64,000 nucleotides of DNA, taken from NCBI RefSeq assembly GCF_020169415.1, contig NZ_JAIULG010000021.1, forward strand, positions 1 through 64,000, read 5' to 3'. Of the stretch, positions 8,484 to 17,804 are shown in pieces. A program made the position numbers and the translations under genes. The first letter of the stretch is position 1; each line of letters starts with the position of its first letter. Source of the stretch: Tsukamurella sp. M9C. Lineage in GTDB: Bacteria > Actinomycetota > Actinomycetes > Mycobacteriales > Mycobacteriaceae. The notes under the pieces are model-generated. The model was not told where the DNA came from. It saw only the letters and a list, made by a program, of their open reading frames with translations, and did no database searches.

Positions 8484-9248
8484 ATGTCGATGAATCCCGA
8501 GGACGAGGGCCGCGCGCTGGTCCGGCTGCTGTGGCGGGCGGAGGCCGGGGAGCCGGCGCCGGGTCGCAAGGGGCCCAAGCAGCGGCTCACCGTCGACGAG
8601 GTGGTCGCGTCCGCGATCGAACTCGCCGATGCGGAGGGCCTCGCGGCGGTGACCATGCGGGCGCTCGCCGCGCGCCTCGGCGTCGGGCCGATGAGCGTGT
8701 ACACCTACGTGCCGACCCGCGACGTGCTGGTCGCGCTCATGGTCGACGCGGTCGCGCTCGCGCAGCCGCCGGCCGAGCGACTCGCCACGCTGCGCGCCTC
8801 CCTGGTCGCGGCCGTCCGCGCGCGCCGCGACGAGTACCTCGCGCACACGTGGCTGCTCGACGCGCCCTCGTGGCGGGACGTGCTCGGGCCGGGGAAGATC
8901 GGGCAGTACGAGGCGCAGCTCGCGCTCCTCGAGGGCCTCCCGATCGGCGACCTCGAGCGGGACTGGCTGATCGTGCTGTTGGAGAGCTTCGCCGCGGGCG
9001 CCGCCCGCAGTTCCGGGGCGCGCGGCGCCGCGTCGCGGCCGATGACCGACGCGCAGTGGTGGGAGGTCGTCGGGCCGGAGCTCGCCGCGCTCATGCCGCC
9101 CGGGAAGTACCCGATCGCGGGCCGCGTCGGCACCGTCGTCGGCGAGTACTACAGCGCGCCCGGCGATCCGGATGCCGGCTTCGAGCTGGGCCTGCAGGTG
9201 CTGCTCGACGGCCTGGAATCGCGGATCCCCGGCCTGCGGGACGGGTAG
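8484..9248 (+). CDS. TetR-family transcriptional regulator
   Basis: 254 residues. The helix-turn-helix comprises ELADAEGLAAVTMRALAARLGVGPMSVYTYVPTR (about residues 45-78; helices around TMRALAARLGV and PMSVYTYV). The long all-helical C-terminal ligand domain is of the tetracycline-repressor type. GGAG precedes the chosen ATG at 8484, giving MSMNPEDEG; a second ATG two codons later has better spacing and is equally possible. The gene is divergent from the SNF2/SWIM operon across a palindrome-rich 41-base region, so it may control itself and that operon. The ligand is unknown. Confidence 0.85.
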   Translation: MSMNPEDEGRALVRLLWRAEAGEPAPGRKGPKQRLTVDEVVASAIELADAEGLAAVTMRALAARLGVGPMSVYTYVPTRDVLVALMVDAVALAQPPAERLATLRASLVAAVRARRDEYLAHTWLLDAPSWRDVLGPGKIGQYEAQLALLEGLPIGDLERDWLIVLLESFAAGAARSSGARGAASRPMTDAQWWEVVGPELAALMPPGKYPIAGRVGTVVGEYYSAPGDPDAGFELGLQVLLDGLESRIPGLRDG

Positions 9249-9251
9249 CGG

Positions 9252-10061
9252 TCAGCGCCAGGTGATCGGCGCGCCCTCCGCGGCCAGCCAGGCGTCCACG
9301 CTGTGTCCGTGCGTCGCCGTGCCGGTGACGGCGCGGACGGCCGCGTGCAGTGCCCGCTCGGCGTCCGCAGCGCTGAGCAGGTCCGCCGCGGAGGCGGCGA
9401 GCAGCTCGTCGACGTCGATCAGCTCGATCGGCCTGCCCGGGTGCTCGACGAGGTCGAGGTACCAGTCCTCGGTGTGCCAGACGTTCCCGTCCCGGTGGAT
9501 CCGGGCGACGTCGAGGTACACGCGCTGATCGCGCTCGTGGCCCGGCGTGAAGTGGAAGATCGTCGCGCGCAGGTCGAACGCGGGGAGCAGCCACGACTCG
9601 ACCGCGTCGAACTTCGGGTGGTCCGCGCCCCGGAAGACGTACAGCCCGAAGGGCGTCTCCCGGAACTCCTCGACCTCGCGGACGAAGCCCTTGGGATCGG
9701 TGTTGGTCATCGCCGGCGGATCGAAGACCTCGCGCTTGGGCGGGTGCACGGCGCCGTCGTCGACCGCGGCATCGGCGGCGAGGCGCAGCACCAGCGTGAC
9801 CTCGGTGTGCCCCCGGGGGCGGCCGGCAACCGCGCCGGAGGGGCGGAAGCCGTGGCGCCGCAGCAGCGCGCCGAGCGCGTCGTCGTGGGTGCGGACGAGG
9901 ATCCCGTCGAGCCCCGCCGCCCGCTCGCGGGCCGCGTCGAGCAGCGCGGGCACGGCGTCCTCCGCCGCGTCGAGCACCGTCAGGTCCAGCCAGCCGCCGC
10001 CCACCGCGCCGATCGCCGCCGCCCCGTCGACGGTGAGCTCGAAGGTCACGTCCGCGTCCAT
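9252..10061 (-). CDS. DUF402-domain protein with N-terminal acetyltransferase-like region
   Basis: 269 residues. The C-terminal half carries the DUF402 fold, a beta-barrel found in nucleoside di/triphosphatases and RNA-associated proteins: RVYLDVARIHRDG, WHTEDWYLDLVEH and IELIDVDELLAA include the conserved Asp/Glu and Trp/Tyr pattern. The N-terminal 110 residues resemble one half of a GNAT-like alpha/beta domain (ILVRTHDDALGALLRRHGF), but no acetyl-CoA loop is clear. The function is unknown; nucleotide or RNA phosphohydrolysis is the family-based guess. I choose the ATG at 10061 over the upstream 10145 because the extra 28 residues look like translated promoter. Confidence 0.75.
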   Translation of the reverse strand: MDADVTFELTVDGAAAIGAVGGGWLDLTVLDAAEDAVPALLDAARERAAGLDGILVRTHDDALGALLRRHGFRPSGAVAGRPRGHTEVTLVLRLAADAAVDDGAVHPPKREVFDPPAMTNTDPKGFVREVEEFRETPFGLYVFRGADHPKFDAVESWLLPAFDLRATIFHFTPGHERDQRVYLDVARIHRDGNVWHTEDWYLDLVEHPGRPIELIDVDELLAASAADLLSAADAERALHAAVRAVTGTATHGHSVDAWLAAEGAPITWR

Positions 10062-10146
10062 TCGTCCACGATACGACGCCTCGTGAGGTTTCCCGGGTGG
10101 CGGCGTCACCGGGACCACGTGGGGCGTTCGGTCCGGAGACCCCACG

Positions 10147-10152
10147 TACGAT
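10147..10152 (+). promoter_or_regulatory. Leaderless -10 box of the methyltransferase gene
   Basis: TACGAT lies seven bases before the GTG at 10160, the spacing expected when the transcript begins at the start codon. Confidence 0.5.
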
Positions 10153-10159
10153 CTCTGCC

Positions 10160-11191
10160 GTGCCCCAGTACCTGCTCCTGACAGCCCCCGCCGCCAATCG
10201 CGTCTACGCCGAGGCCGCGGCGTCCATGGTGCGCGCCGAGCTGACGGTGCTCAGCCGGGCCTCCCTCGCGGGGCGGGTCGGCCCCGTCGAGACCGCGACC
10301 GTCGCGGGCGTCGAGTACCTCTCCTTCGAGGCCGACGCGCTGACCGAGCGCGACCTCGCCTTCCTGGGCCTCGCGTCCGCGTTCTACGCGCTCTTCGAGG
10401 CCGACGGCGAGCTGCTGCGGCCCGTGGCAGTGCCCTCGCCCGACCGCTATCCGTCCGACCTGCTGACGATCCTCAAGTACCAGGGCAAGACGAACGAGCA
10501 GTTCACGCGGCTCGTACTCAACATCACGGCCGCGTCGACCGCGCGGCCCGACGGTGTGCTCGACCGGACGCTCCGCGTGCTCGACCCGGTGTGCGGCCGC
10601 GGCACCACCCTCAGTCAGGCCGTCATGTACGGCCTCGACGCGGTGGGCATCGACGTGGACACCAAGGACTTCGAGCTCTACAGCTCCTTCTTCACCACCT
10701 GGCTCAAGGACCACCGGTTCAAGCACGCCGCCGCGACCACCCCGGTGCGCCGCGAGAAGTCGGTGATCGCCAAGAAGTACGAGGCCGCCTTCGCCGCCGA
10801 GAAGGCCGACTACCTCGCGGGGGAGAAGCAGACGCTCACCTGCTACGCCGCCGACACCCTGCTGACCTCCCAGCTGATCAAGCCCGGCACCGTCGACGTG
10901 GTGGTCGGCGACCTGCCCTACGGCGTGCAGCACGGCAGCCGCGGCCCCCGCGGCCTGGTGCGCGACCCCCTCGACCTGCTGAACGCCGCCCTCCCGGGCT
11001 GGGCGACCCGCCTGCGCACCGGCGGCGCGATGGGGCTCGCGTGGAACACCCGGGTCGCGCCCCGGGGGCGGGTCGCGGAGGTCCTGGAGTCCGCCGGCCT
11101 GACGGTGCTGGACGGGCCCGGGTACGACGACCTGCGGCACCGGGTGGACCGGGCGATCACGCGGGACGTGATCGTCGCTCGGCGCGACTGA
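10160..11191 (+). CDS. TRM11-like SAM-dependent RNA methyltransferase
   Basis: 343 residues. VLDPVCGRGTTLSQAVMYG (about residues 140-158) is the SAM-binding motif I, followed by the acidic loop GIDVDTKDFE. DLPYGVQHGSR is motif IV of N-methyltransferases (N/D-P-P-Y type, here DLPY). The layout resembles Trm11/TrmG10-type guanosine N2-methyltransferases acting on tRNA, though the THUMP domain is not obvious. The target is therefore uncertain; tRNA guanine is the best inference. The GTG at 10160 follows a TANNNT box by 7 bases and is preferred to the upstream in-frame start at 10097. It precedes uvrB by 54 bases. Confidence 0.8.
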   Translation: MPQYLLLTAPAANRVYAEAAASMVRAELTVLSRASLAGRVGPVETATVAGVEYLSFEADALTERDLAFLGLASAFYALFEADGELLRPVAVPSPDRYPSDLLTILKYQGKTNEQFTRLVLNITAASTARPDGVLDRTLRVLDPVCGRGTTLSQAVMYGLDAVGIDVDTKDFELYSSFFTTWLKDHRFKHAAATTPVRREKSVIAKKYEAAFAAEKADYLAGEKQTLTCYAADTLLTSQLIKPGTVDVVVGDLPYGVQHGSRGPRGLVRDPLDLLNAALPGWATRLRTGGAMGLAWNTRVAPRGRVAEVLESAGLTVLDGPGYDDLRHRVDRAITRDVIVARRD

Positions 11192-11216
11192 ACCGTCGCC
11201 GCTGCTCGCGGAAAAC

Positions 11217-11239
11217 TTGTCGGTGGGTCGGCCTACCCT
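11217..11239 (+). promoter_or_regulatory. PafBC-type DNA-damage promoter of uvrB
   Basis: TTGTCGGTG (11217-11225), eight bases, then TACCCT (11234-11239) is an exact fit to the RecA-independent damage promoter TTGTCRGTG-N8-TANNNT, which the mycobacterial activator PafBC recognises. The -10 ends six bases before the ATG, so the uvrB mRNA should be leaderless. The same element stands before uvrA at 25365-25387. Confidence 0.9.
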
Positions 11240-11245
11240 GGTCCC

Positions 11246-13408
11246 ATGGCATTCGCGGCAGAACAACCGGTGGTGGCGCACTCCGAGCACCGGCCCATCG
11301 GGGAGATCGAGCGGGCCCCGGCGGAGTTCACGGTGGTCAGCGAGTACGAGCCGGCGGGCGACCAGCCCACCGCCATCGCCGACCTCGAGCGCAGGCTGCG
11401 CTCCGGCGAGCGGGACGTGGTGCTCCTCGGCGCCACCGGCACCGGCAAGTCGGCCACCACGGCCTGGCTGATCGAGAAGGTGCAGCGGCCCACGCTCATC
11501 ATGGCCCCGAACAAGACGCTGGCCGCACAGCTCGCCAACGAGCTCCGGGCGATGCTGCCGCACAACGCGGTCGAGTACTTCGTCTCGTACTACGACTACT
11601 ACCAACCCGAGGCGTACATCGCGCAGTCCGATACGTACATCGAGAAGGACTCGTCCATCAACGACGACGTGGAGCGGCTGCGGCACTCGGCGACGTCGTC
11701 GCTGCTGTCGCGGCGCGACGTGGTGGTGGTCGCGTCCGTCTCGTGCATCTACGGCCTCGGCACCCCGCAGAGCTACCTCGACCGGTCGGTGCAGCTCGAA
11801 GTCGGCATGGAGGTCGACCGGGACGCGCTGCTGCGCCTGCTCGTCGACGTGCAGTACAGCCGAAACGACACCGCCTTCACCCGCGGCTCGTTCCGGGTCC
11901 GCGGGGACACCGTCGAGATCATCCCCTCCTACGAGGAGCTCGCGATCCGGATCGAGTTCTTCGGCGACGAGATCGAGGCCCTGTACTACCTGCACCCGCT
12001 CACCGGCGACATCGTGCGCCAGGTCGAGGATCTGCGGATCTTCCCCGCGACGCACTACGTCGCGGGGCCGGAGCGGATGGCCCGCGCCATCGAGGGGATC
12101 GAGGCCGAGCTGGAGGAGCGGCTCGCGGAGTTCGAGCGGCAGGGCAAGCTGCTCGAGGCCCAGCGGCTGCGGATGCGCACCCAGTACGACCTGGAGATGA
12201 TGCGGCAGGTCGGATTCTGCTCCGGCATCGAGAACTACAGCCGGCACATCGACGGTCGCGCCGCGGGCTCGGCGCCCGCCACGCTCATCGACTACTTCCC
12301 GGAGGACTTCCTCTTGGTGATCGACGAGTCGCACGTCACGGTCCCGCAGATCGGCGCGATGTTCGAGGGCGACGCCTCGCGCAAGCGCAACCTCGTGGAC
12401 TTCGGCTTCCGGCTCCCGTCGGCGGTCGACAACCGCCCGCTCACCTGGGAGGAGTTCGCCGGACGCATCGGGCAGACGGTGTACCTCTCGGCCACCCCCG
12501 GCCAGTACGAACTGGGGCAGACCGGAGGCGAGTTCGTCGAGCAGGTGATCCGCCCCACGGGCCTGGTGGACCCGCAGGTCGTGATCAAGCCGACCAAGGG
12601 CCAGATCGACGACCTGATCCACGAGATCCGCGACCGCACGGAGCGGGACGAGCGCGTGCTCGTCACCACGCTCACCAAGAAGATGGCGGAGGACCTCACC
12701 GACTACCTGCTGGAGGCGGGCATCCGGGTCCGGTACCTGCACAGCGACATCGACACCCTGCGCCGGGTGGAACTGCTCCGGCAGCTGCGGCTCGGCGAGT
12801 ACGACGTGCTGGTCGGCATCAACCTGCTCCGCGAGGGCCTCGACCTGCCGGAGGTCTCGCTCGTGGCGATCCTGGACGCCGACAAGGAGGGCTTCCTCCG
12901 GTCGACCACCTCCCTGATCCAGACGATCGGCCGCGCGGCCCGCAACGTCTCCGGCGAGGTGCACATGTACGCCGACAAGGTGACCGAATCGATGCGCGTG
13001 GCGATCGAGGAGACGGACCGCCGCCGCGAGAAGCAGATCGCCTACAACACGAAGATGGGCGTCGATCCGAAGCCGTTGCGCAAGAAGATCGCCGACATCC
13101 TCGACCAGGTGTACACGGAGGCGGACGACACGGAGCAGGCGATCGGCGGCTCCGGCCGCAACGCCTCCCGGGGCCGCCGGGCCCAGGGGGAGCTTCGGTC
13201 GGCGTCGGCGGTGAGCGCGGGCATGTACGAGGGCGAGGACGTGAAGTCGATGCCGCGGGCCGAGCTCGCGGACCTGATCTCCGAACTCACCGACCAGATG
13301 ATGAACGCGGCGCGGGAGCTGCAGTTCGAGCTCGCGGGCCGGATCCGGGACGAGATCGCGGACCTGAAGAAGGAGCTTCGCGGCATGGACGCCGCCGGTT
13401 TGCAATGA
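11246..13408 (+). CDS. uvrB: Excinuclease ABC subunit B
   Basis: 720 residues. The helicase-like damage-verification subunit of nucleotide excision repair: loaded by UvrA, it opens the DNA and recruits UvrC. Walker A GATGTGKS is at residues 62-69. The DNA-inserting beta-hairpin is [12 protein letters not shown], the DEAD-like motif is [12 protein letters not shown], and motif VI is QTIGRAARN. The C-terminal UVR motif (about 675-710) is the UvrC contact. Length is normal for actinobacteria. The ATG at 11246 sits six bases behind the damage promoter, so no Shine-Dalgarno is expected. Confidence 0.98.
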   Translation: MAFAAEQPVVAHSEHRPIGEIERAPAEFTVVSEYEPAGDQPTAIADLERRLRSGERDVVLLGATGTGKSATTAWLIEKVQRPTLIMAPNKTLAAQLANELRAMLPHNAVEYFVSYYDYYQPEAYIAQSDTYIEKDSSINDDVERLRHSATSSLLSRRDVVVVASVSCIYGLGTPQSYLDRSVQLEVGMEVDRDALLRLLVDVQYSRNDTAFTRGSFRVRGDTVEIIPSYEELAIRIEFFGDEIEALYYLHPLTGDIVRQVEDLRIFPATHYVAGPERMARAIEGIEAELEERLAEFERQGKLLEAQRLRMRTQYDLEMMRQVGFCSGIENYSRHIDGRAAGSAPATLIDYFPEDFLLVIDESHVTVPQIGAMFEGDASRKRNLVDFGFRLPSAVDNRPLTWEEFAGRIGQTVYLSATPGQYELGQTGGEFVEQVIRPTGLVDPQVVIKPTKGQIDDLIHEIRDRTERDERVLVTTLTKKMAEDLTDYLLEAGIRVRYLHSDIDTLRRVELLRQLRLGEYDVLVGINLLREGLDLPEVSLVAILDADKEGFLRSTTSLIQTIGRAARNVSGEVHMYADKVTESMRVAIEETDRRREKQIAYNTKMGVDPKPLRKKIADILDQVYTEADDTEQAIGGSGRNASRGRRAQGELRSASAVSAGMYEGEDVKSMPRAELADLISELTDQMMNAARELQFELAGRIRDEIADLKKELRGMDAAGLQ

Positions 13409-13571
13409 CCTGCGAAGGCCTGCGAATCGGGTGGCATCGGTCGATCCGGTGTGTTCCCCGCCGCAAACGGCCTGTTCCCGGGGACGATGAGGCTATTGTG
13501 TCGGAGAAGTAATGCTAGGGCGTTCCCATGGCAGACCTCCGCTGGAGAAACGTAGAGAAAGAGGAGACTCG

Positions 13572-14015
13572 ATGAGTGGCTACAGCACGATCGTCGTCGG
13601 CACCGACGGCTCGGAGTCGTCGCTGCGCGCCGTGGAGCGCGCCGCTGCGCTGACCGGCGACGGCAAGCTGGTGATCGCCTGCGCCTTCCTGCCGAGCGAG
13701 GGCGCCGATCCGGCCGCCTCCGACATCCTGGGCGCCGACGCGTACCAGCTGCAGGGTGCGAACCCCGTCAACGACATGCTCCGCACCGCCGAGGGCCGCG
13801 CGGTCGCCGCCGGCGCGAAGAACGTCGAGAAGCGGGCCATCAAGGGCCAGCCGGTCGACGCGCTGCTGGACCTGGTCAAGTCGCTGCCCGAGCCGGCGCT
13901 TCTGGTCGTGGGCAACAAGGGCATGAACTCCCTCACCGGCCGGCTGCTGGGCTCGGTGCCCTCCGACGCCGCCCGCAAGACCTCCGTGGACATCCTCATC
14001 GTCCACACCACGTAG
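13572..14015 (+). CDS. Universal stress protein
   Basis: 147-residue single Usp domain. The N-terminal strand has IVVGTDGSESS. The ATP-binding signature GNKGMNSLTGRLLGSVPSDAAR is complete (GxxG then GS), so it is probably of the nucleotide-binding class. A strong ribosome site (AGAGGAG) lies 7 bases before the ATG at 13572. The position between uvrB and uvrA corresponds to Rv1636 of Mycobacterium tuberculosis, a cAMP/ATP-binding Usp. The exact stress role is unknown. Confidence 0.92.
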   Translation: MSGYSTIVVGTDGSESSLRAVERAAALTGDGKLVIACAFLPSEGADPAASDILGADAYQLQGANPVNDMLRTAEGRAVAAGAKNVEKRAIKGQPVDALLDLVKSLPEPALLVVGNKGMNSLTGRLLGSVPSDAARKTSVDILIVHTT

Positions 14016-14042
14016 GCAGCACCATCTGACAGCCGGGGGCCG

Positions 14043-16361
14043 TCAGGCCTCCAGGGCGCGCAGCGCGCGCGGCAGCGACCCGGACGTGACCACGGTCAAC
14101 GTCTGGGTCGCTCGCGTCAGGGCCACGTACAGATCGCGCAGCCCCCGGTCGAACTCGACCTCGGCGGGCTCGCCCACGATCCGGCCCGGCTCCACCACGA
14201 TCACGTGGTCGAACTCCAGCCCCTTCGCGTCGCGGACGCTCATCACGCGCACGTTCGGGGCCGTCAGGCGCCGCAGCGGGGCCACCAGGCTCGACGGCGC
14301 CAGCACGGCCGTCAGGCGGTCCTCGTCGGGCGGCAATTCGGCGCGTACGGCCTCGGCGAGCGGCCGGTCCCCGTCGACCCGCACCAGGCGCGGGGGCTCC
14401 GCGCCCGCGCGCACCGACGCCGGCGGCGACAGCGCGGGATCGATATCGGCCAGCACGTCCGCCGCGAGATCCATGATCTCCTCGGGCGTGCGGTAGTTCA
14501 CCGTCAGCTCGGCCACTGTGAACCGGCCGGGGACGTACGGGTCCAGTGCCTCGCCCCAGCTGGTCATCCCGGCCGCGTCGCCGGTCTGCGCGGTGTCGCC
14601 CACCAGCGTCATCCACCGGTTCGGGCTGCGCCGCATCAGCATTCGCCAGGCCATCGCCGAGAGCTCCTGCGCCTCATCGACGATGACGTGCCCGAAGGTC
14701 CACGTGCGGTCGTCGCGGGCGCGGTCGGCGGTGGAGTTGAACTCGCGCACCGTCTGCCGCTGCGCGAGCTGTTCCGCATCGATCAGGTCGTACGCCATGA
14801 GGATCTCGGCGTCGAACTCGTCGTCCAGATCCTGTGGCGCGGAACCGGTCAGGATGTCGAGCGCCTCCTGCGCCTCCTCGAGACGCTGCCGCCACTGGCG
14901 CTCGGCCTCGTCGGCGTCCGGGTCGTCGTCGCCCAGGAGCTCGGCGATCTCGTCGAGCAGCGGCGCGTCGGCGGGGGAGAAGGCGGGCTTGCCGTCCGCA
15001 CCCGTGACCGCGTCCCGGCGGAGCTCGGCGCGATCCGCCTCCGTGAGGTCGGGCGCGGCCTCGGTGAGCCGGTCCTCGTCGCGCAGCAGCTCCGTCAGCA
15101 CGCGCTGCGGAGTCAGGGCGGGCCACAGCTGATCGAGCGCTCCGAGCACCTCGCGGTCCTGCGCCAGTTCGTCGCGGATGTCGGAGATGTCGGTGCGGGA
15201 GAGCAGCATCGTGTTGTCCACCACGGAGGAGCCGATCGTGGCCGCGTGCTGCGCGGCCAGGGCGTCGAGCGCGGACTGCCGGAAGATCGCGCGGGCCGTG
15301 TTGTGCGCGCGCCGCGACGAGCGGGCGCGTCCTCGGGCGCGGGTGGCGAGCTTCTTGTCGATCGTCAGCGGGTAGCCGTCGAACTTCAGCACGATCGGCT
15401 CGTCGGGCACCGTTTGCCAGCCCCGGACGGCCTGCTTGACGACCTCGACCATGGCGGTCGAGCCCTTGAGCCGGGCCGCCGCGGCCGTGTCCTCCAGCGT
15501 CGCAGTGACACCGGGGAACAGGTCGCCGATCGTGCTCAGCAGGACGCCGGTCTCGCCGAGGCTCGGGAGCACCTGGCTGATGTAGTTGAGGAAGGTCTCG
15601 TTGGGGCCCACGATGAGCACGCCCGTGCGGGAGAGGTTCTGCCGGTAGGTGTACAGCAGGTAGGCGGCGCGGTGCAGGGCCACCGCGGTCTTCCCGGTGC
15701 CGGGTCCGCCCTGCACCACGAGGACGCCGCGGTGCTCGGACCGGATGATCGCGTCCTGCTCGCGCTGGATCGTCTCCACGATGTCGGCCATGTGCCCGGT
15801 GCGGGCCCGGTTCAGGGCCTCCACCAGCGCGGACTCGTCCGCGACGTTCGAGCCCAGGCCGTGCCCGGCGTCGGCACCGTCGAACCCGGCGTCGGTGAGG
15901 GTGAGGCGCTCGGCGACCACCCCCGTGAGGTCGCGGCCCCGAGTGCGGACGTGGCGGCGCACCGCGACGCCCTCCGGCTGCGCGGGAGTGGCGAGGTAGA
16001 ACGGGCGGGCGAGCGGCGCGCGCCAGTCGAGGAGGAGCGTGCTCAGGTCCTCGTCGTCGTCGAGGACGCCGATCCTTCCGATGCGGCGCACCGCGTCGGC
16101 CGATTCCTCGTCGGCGTCGCCCATGTCGAGGCGGCCGAAGTACAGGTTCTGTTCGGCGGCGTCGTACTTCGCGATGTCGTCGGTGTAGAGCTGGTGGTAC
16201 GAGTCCCGCTCGGAGATCTCCTGCGGGTTCTCGCCCACCTCCTGCAGGTTGTCGGCCCGGCGCCGATTCGCGGTGTCGCGCATGGCGTCGATCCGGGCGT
16301 ACACGCGATCGAGGTGGGCCTGCTCCTCGGCGAGCAGGGGATCGACGGCGTCGGTGGTCAC
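14043..16361 (-). CDS. HelD/HelR-type RNA polymerase-associated ATPase
   Basis: 772 residues, UvrD-like superfamily 1. A charged N-terminal coiled coil (EEQAHLDRVYARIDAMRDTANRRR) of the kind HelD inserts into the RNA polymerase secondary channel is followed by LDWRAPLARPFY, Walker A GGPGTGKTAVALHRAAYLLY, VIVDEAQELSAM (motif II) and a C-terminal YVALTRATQTLTV. Such proteins release stalled RNA polymerase from DNA, and actinobacterial HelR also dislodges rifamycin. The GTG at 16361 follows AGGAGT by seven bases and is preferred to the ATG at 16409. I see no rifamycin-associated element upstream, so drug inducibility is not supported. UvrD-like repair helicases are excluded by the HelD-specific N-terminus. 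Confidence 0.88.
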   Translation of the reverse strand: MTTDAVDPLLAEEQAHLDRVYARIDAMRDTANRRRADNLQEVGENPQEISERDSYHQLYTDDIAKYDAAEQNLYFGRLDMGDADEESADAVRRIGRIGVLDDDEDLSTLLLDWRAPLARPFYLATPAQPEGVAVRRHVRTRGRDLTGVVAERLTLTDAGFDGADAGHGLGSNVADESALVEALNRARTGHMADIVETIQREQDAIIRSEHRGVLVVQGGPGTGKTAVALHRAAYLLYTYRQNLSRTGVLIVGPNETFLNYISQVLPSLGETGVLLSTIGDLFPGVTATLEDTAAAARLKGSTAMVEVVKQAVRGWQTVPDEPIVLKFDGYPLTIDKKLATRARGRARSSRRAHNTARAIFRQSALDALAAQHAATIGSSVVDNTMLLSRTDISDIRDELAQDREVLGALDQLWPALTPQRVLTELLRDEDRLTEAAPDLTEADRAELRRDAVTGADGKPAFSPADAPLLDEIAELLGDDDPDADEAERQWRQRLEEAQEALDILTGSAPQDLDDEFDAEILMAYDLIDAEQLAQRQTVREFNSTADRARDDRTWTFGHVIVDEAQELSAMAWRMLMRRSPNRWMTLVGDTAQTGDAAGMTSWGEALDPYVPGRFTVAELTVNYRTPEEIMDLAADVLADIDPALSPPASVRAGAEPPRLVRVDGDRPLAEAVRAELPPDEDRLTAVLAPSSLVAPLRRLTAPNVRVMSVRDAKGLEFDHVIVVEPGRIVGEPAEVEFDRGLRDLYVALTRATQTLTVVTSGSLPRALRALEA

Positions 16362-16445
16362 GGGACTCCTCGTGTGCGGCAGCGATGAATCAGACCGTCC
16401 ATTGTCCACGATCCGCGAGCACGGCGCCGCCGCAACCCGGGACGG

Positions 16446-17606
16446 TCAGTAGTCGGGCAGGTCGATGCCGTTGATCGCGCGCTCGATGACGGCCATGTCC
16501 CAGTCCTCGGGCGAGGTGGCGGGTGGCTCGCCGGGCGCGGGGACGGTGCGGCTGGCGGCGTTCCACCGCCCGACCTGTTGGTTGGCCTCGACCATCGGCC
16601 GCAGCAGGCGCTCGTACGCGGCGAACGCCGGCTCCGGCCGCCAGTTCGCGGCGGCGAGCTCTCCGGCGAGCACGTAGGCGCCCACCAGCGCGAGGCTGGT
16701 GCCCTGTCCGGACATCGGCGACGAGCAGAACGCCGCGTCGCCGAGGAGCGCCACGCGCCCCGTCGACCAGGCGTCCATCACGACCTGCGCGACGGCGTCG
16801 AGGTAGAAGTCCTCGGCGGCGTCGGCGTGCGCGAGGATCTGCGGGGTGAGCCAGCCGAGGCCGGCCATCTTCTCGCGGAGCAGATCCTTCTGGGCGGAGG
16901 GGTCGCGGACGGTGAGCTCCGACTCGGTGGCGGCGAACGAGAACAGTGCCATCCCCAGCGTGGCGTCGCGGATCGGGCGCAGGCCCGCGGACCGTCCCGG
17001 GACCACGCAGTCGAGCAGCCAGCGGTCGAGCCCGAACTCGTTGGGGACGGTGTAGAAGGCCATCGCGTGCCCGAGGTGGCGCAGGTACCGCTCGTGCGGC
17101 CCGAAGGCGAGCGCGCGGAGCGAGGAGTGCAGGCCGTCGGCGCCGATCACGAGGTCGAACCGGCGCGCGGCACCGCCCGCGAAGGTGACATTGACACCGT
17201 CCGGGTCCTGGGTGAGCGTCGCGATCCGGTCGCCGAACACGTACTCCACCCGGTCGCGGGTGGCGTCGTGCAGCACCTGGGAGAGGTCGCCGCGGAGGAT
17301 TTCGATGTCGGCGATGAAGCCGTCGCCGCCGTCGTCCTCCGCGCCGAAAGTCTGCAGGACGGTGCCGTTCTCGTCCACGAAGTGCGCGCCCGCGGTCTCC
17401 GTGCGCGCCGCGCGGACGGCCTGGTCGAGCCCCATCCGGCGGATCACCTCCCGCGCCACCCCGCGCGCGTCGACCGCCTGCCCGCCCGGCCGGAGACCCG
17501 GAGCCCGTTCGACGACGGTGACCTCCGCGCCGTAGCTCGCGAGCCAGTGCGCGAGAGCGGGTCCGGCGATGCTCGCGCCGGCGATCAACACCCTGGGTGC
17601 GGTCAT
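16446..17606 (-). CDS. FAD-dependent aromatic-type monooxygenase
   Basis: 386 residues of the class A flavoprotein monooxygenase family (PhzS/TetX-like). FAD-binding GASIAGPALAHWL starts at residue 8, the NAD(P)H/FAD motif is GADGLHSSLR, and the C-terminal FAD motif is GRVALLGDAAFCSSPMSGQG. It hydroxylates an unknown small organic or drug-like substrate with NAD(P)H and oxygen. The length is that of TetX and PhzS rather than rifampicin monooxygenases (about 480). A TACGAT -10-like box on the minus strand (17644-17649) gives a leader of about 30 bases, and AGGAG precedes the ATG at 17606. It is divergent from the large unknown gene. Confidence 0.85.
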   Translation of the reverse strand: MTAPRVLIAGASIAGPALAHWLASYGAEVTVVERAPGLRPGGQAVDARGVAREVIRRMGLDQAVRAARTETAGAHFVDENGTVLQTFGAEDDGGDGFIADIEILRGDLSQVLHDATRDRVEYVFGDRIATLTQDPDGVNVTFAGGAARRFDLVIGADGLHSSLRALAFGPHERYLRHLGHAMAFYTVPNEFGLDRWLLDCVVPGRSAGLRPIRDATLGMALFSFAATESELTVRDPSAQKDLLREKMAGLGWLTPQILAHADAAEDFYLDAVAQVVMDAWSTGRVALLGDAAFCSSPMSGQGTSLALVGAYVLAGELAAANWRPEPAFAAYERLLRPMVEANQQVGRWNAASRTVPAPGEPPATSPEDWDMAVIERAINGIDLPDY

Positions 17607-17804
17607 GGGGTCTCCTCGGTCGTTCGCGGAAACAACGGTGTCGATCGTAGTGGCGCGCGGCTGGAGTCGACGCGGAACCGCGATCGGCGGACACCGAACC
17701 GAGTACGCCGGTGGGGGATTCGGGTACTCCGCTACTCGTGTGGTTCGTCGGCGCCGATCGTAGCGTGACTCGGACCATCCCATCCTCTGAGAAAGGGGCC
17801 GATC
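17607..17804. promoter_or_regulatory. Divergent intergenic region between monooxygenase and 960-residue gene
   Basis: It holds two copies of CGATCGTAG (17642-17650 and 17755-17763). The first contains the minus-strand -10 TACGAT for the monooxygenase. The second overlaps the plus-strand -10 TAGCGT (17761-17766) for the unknown gene, which also has AAAGGGG before its GTG. The duplicated sequence suggests shared control of both divergent genes (inference). Confidence 0.45.

Noticed and set aside
10106..13405. A 1099-codon minus-strand frame opposite the methyltransferase and uvrB
   Set aside because: Antisense shadow; uvrB on the plus strand is full length with all motifs.
16362..16445. Rifamycin-associated element upstream of the HelD-type gene
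   Set aside because: No long inverted repeat of that kind in the 84 bases; the adjacent flavin monooxygenase is also too short for the rifampicin monooxygenase group.
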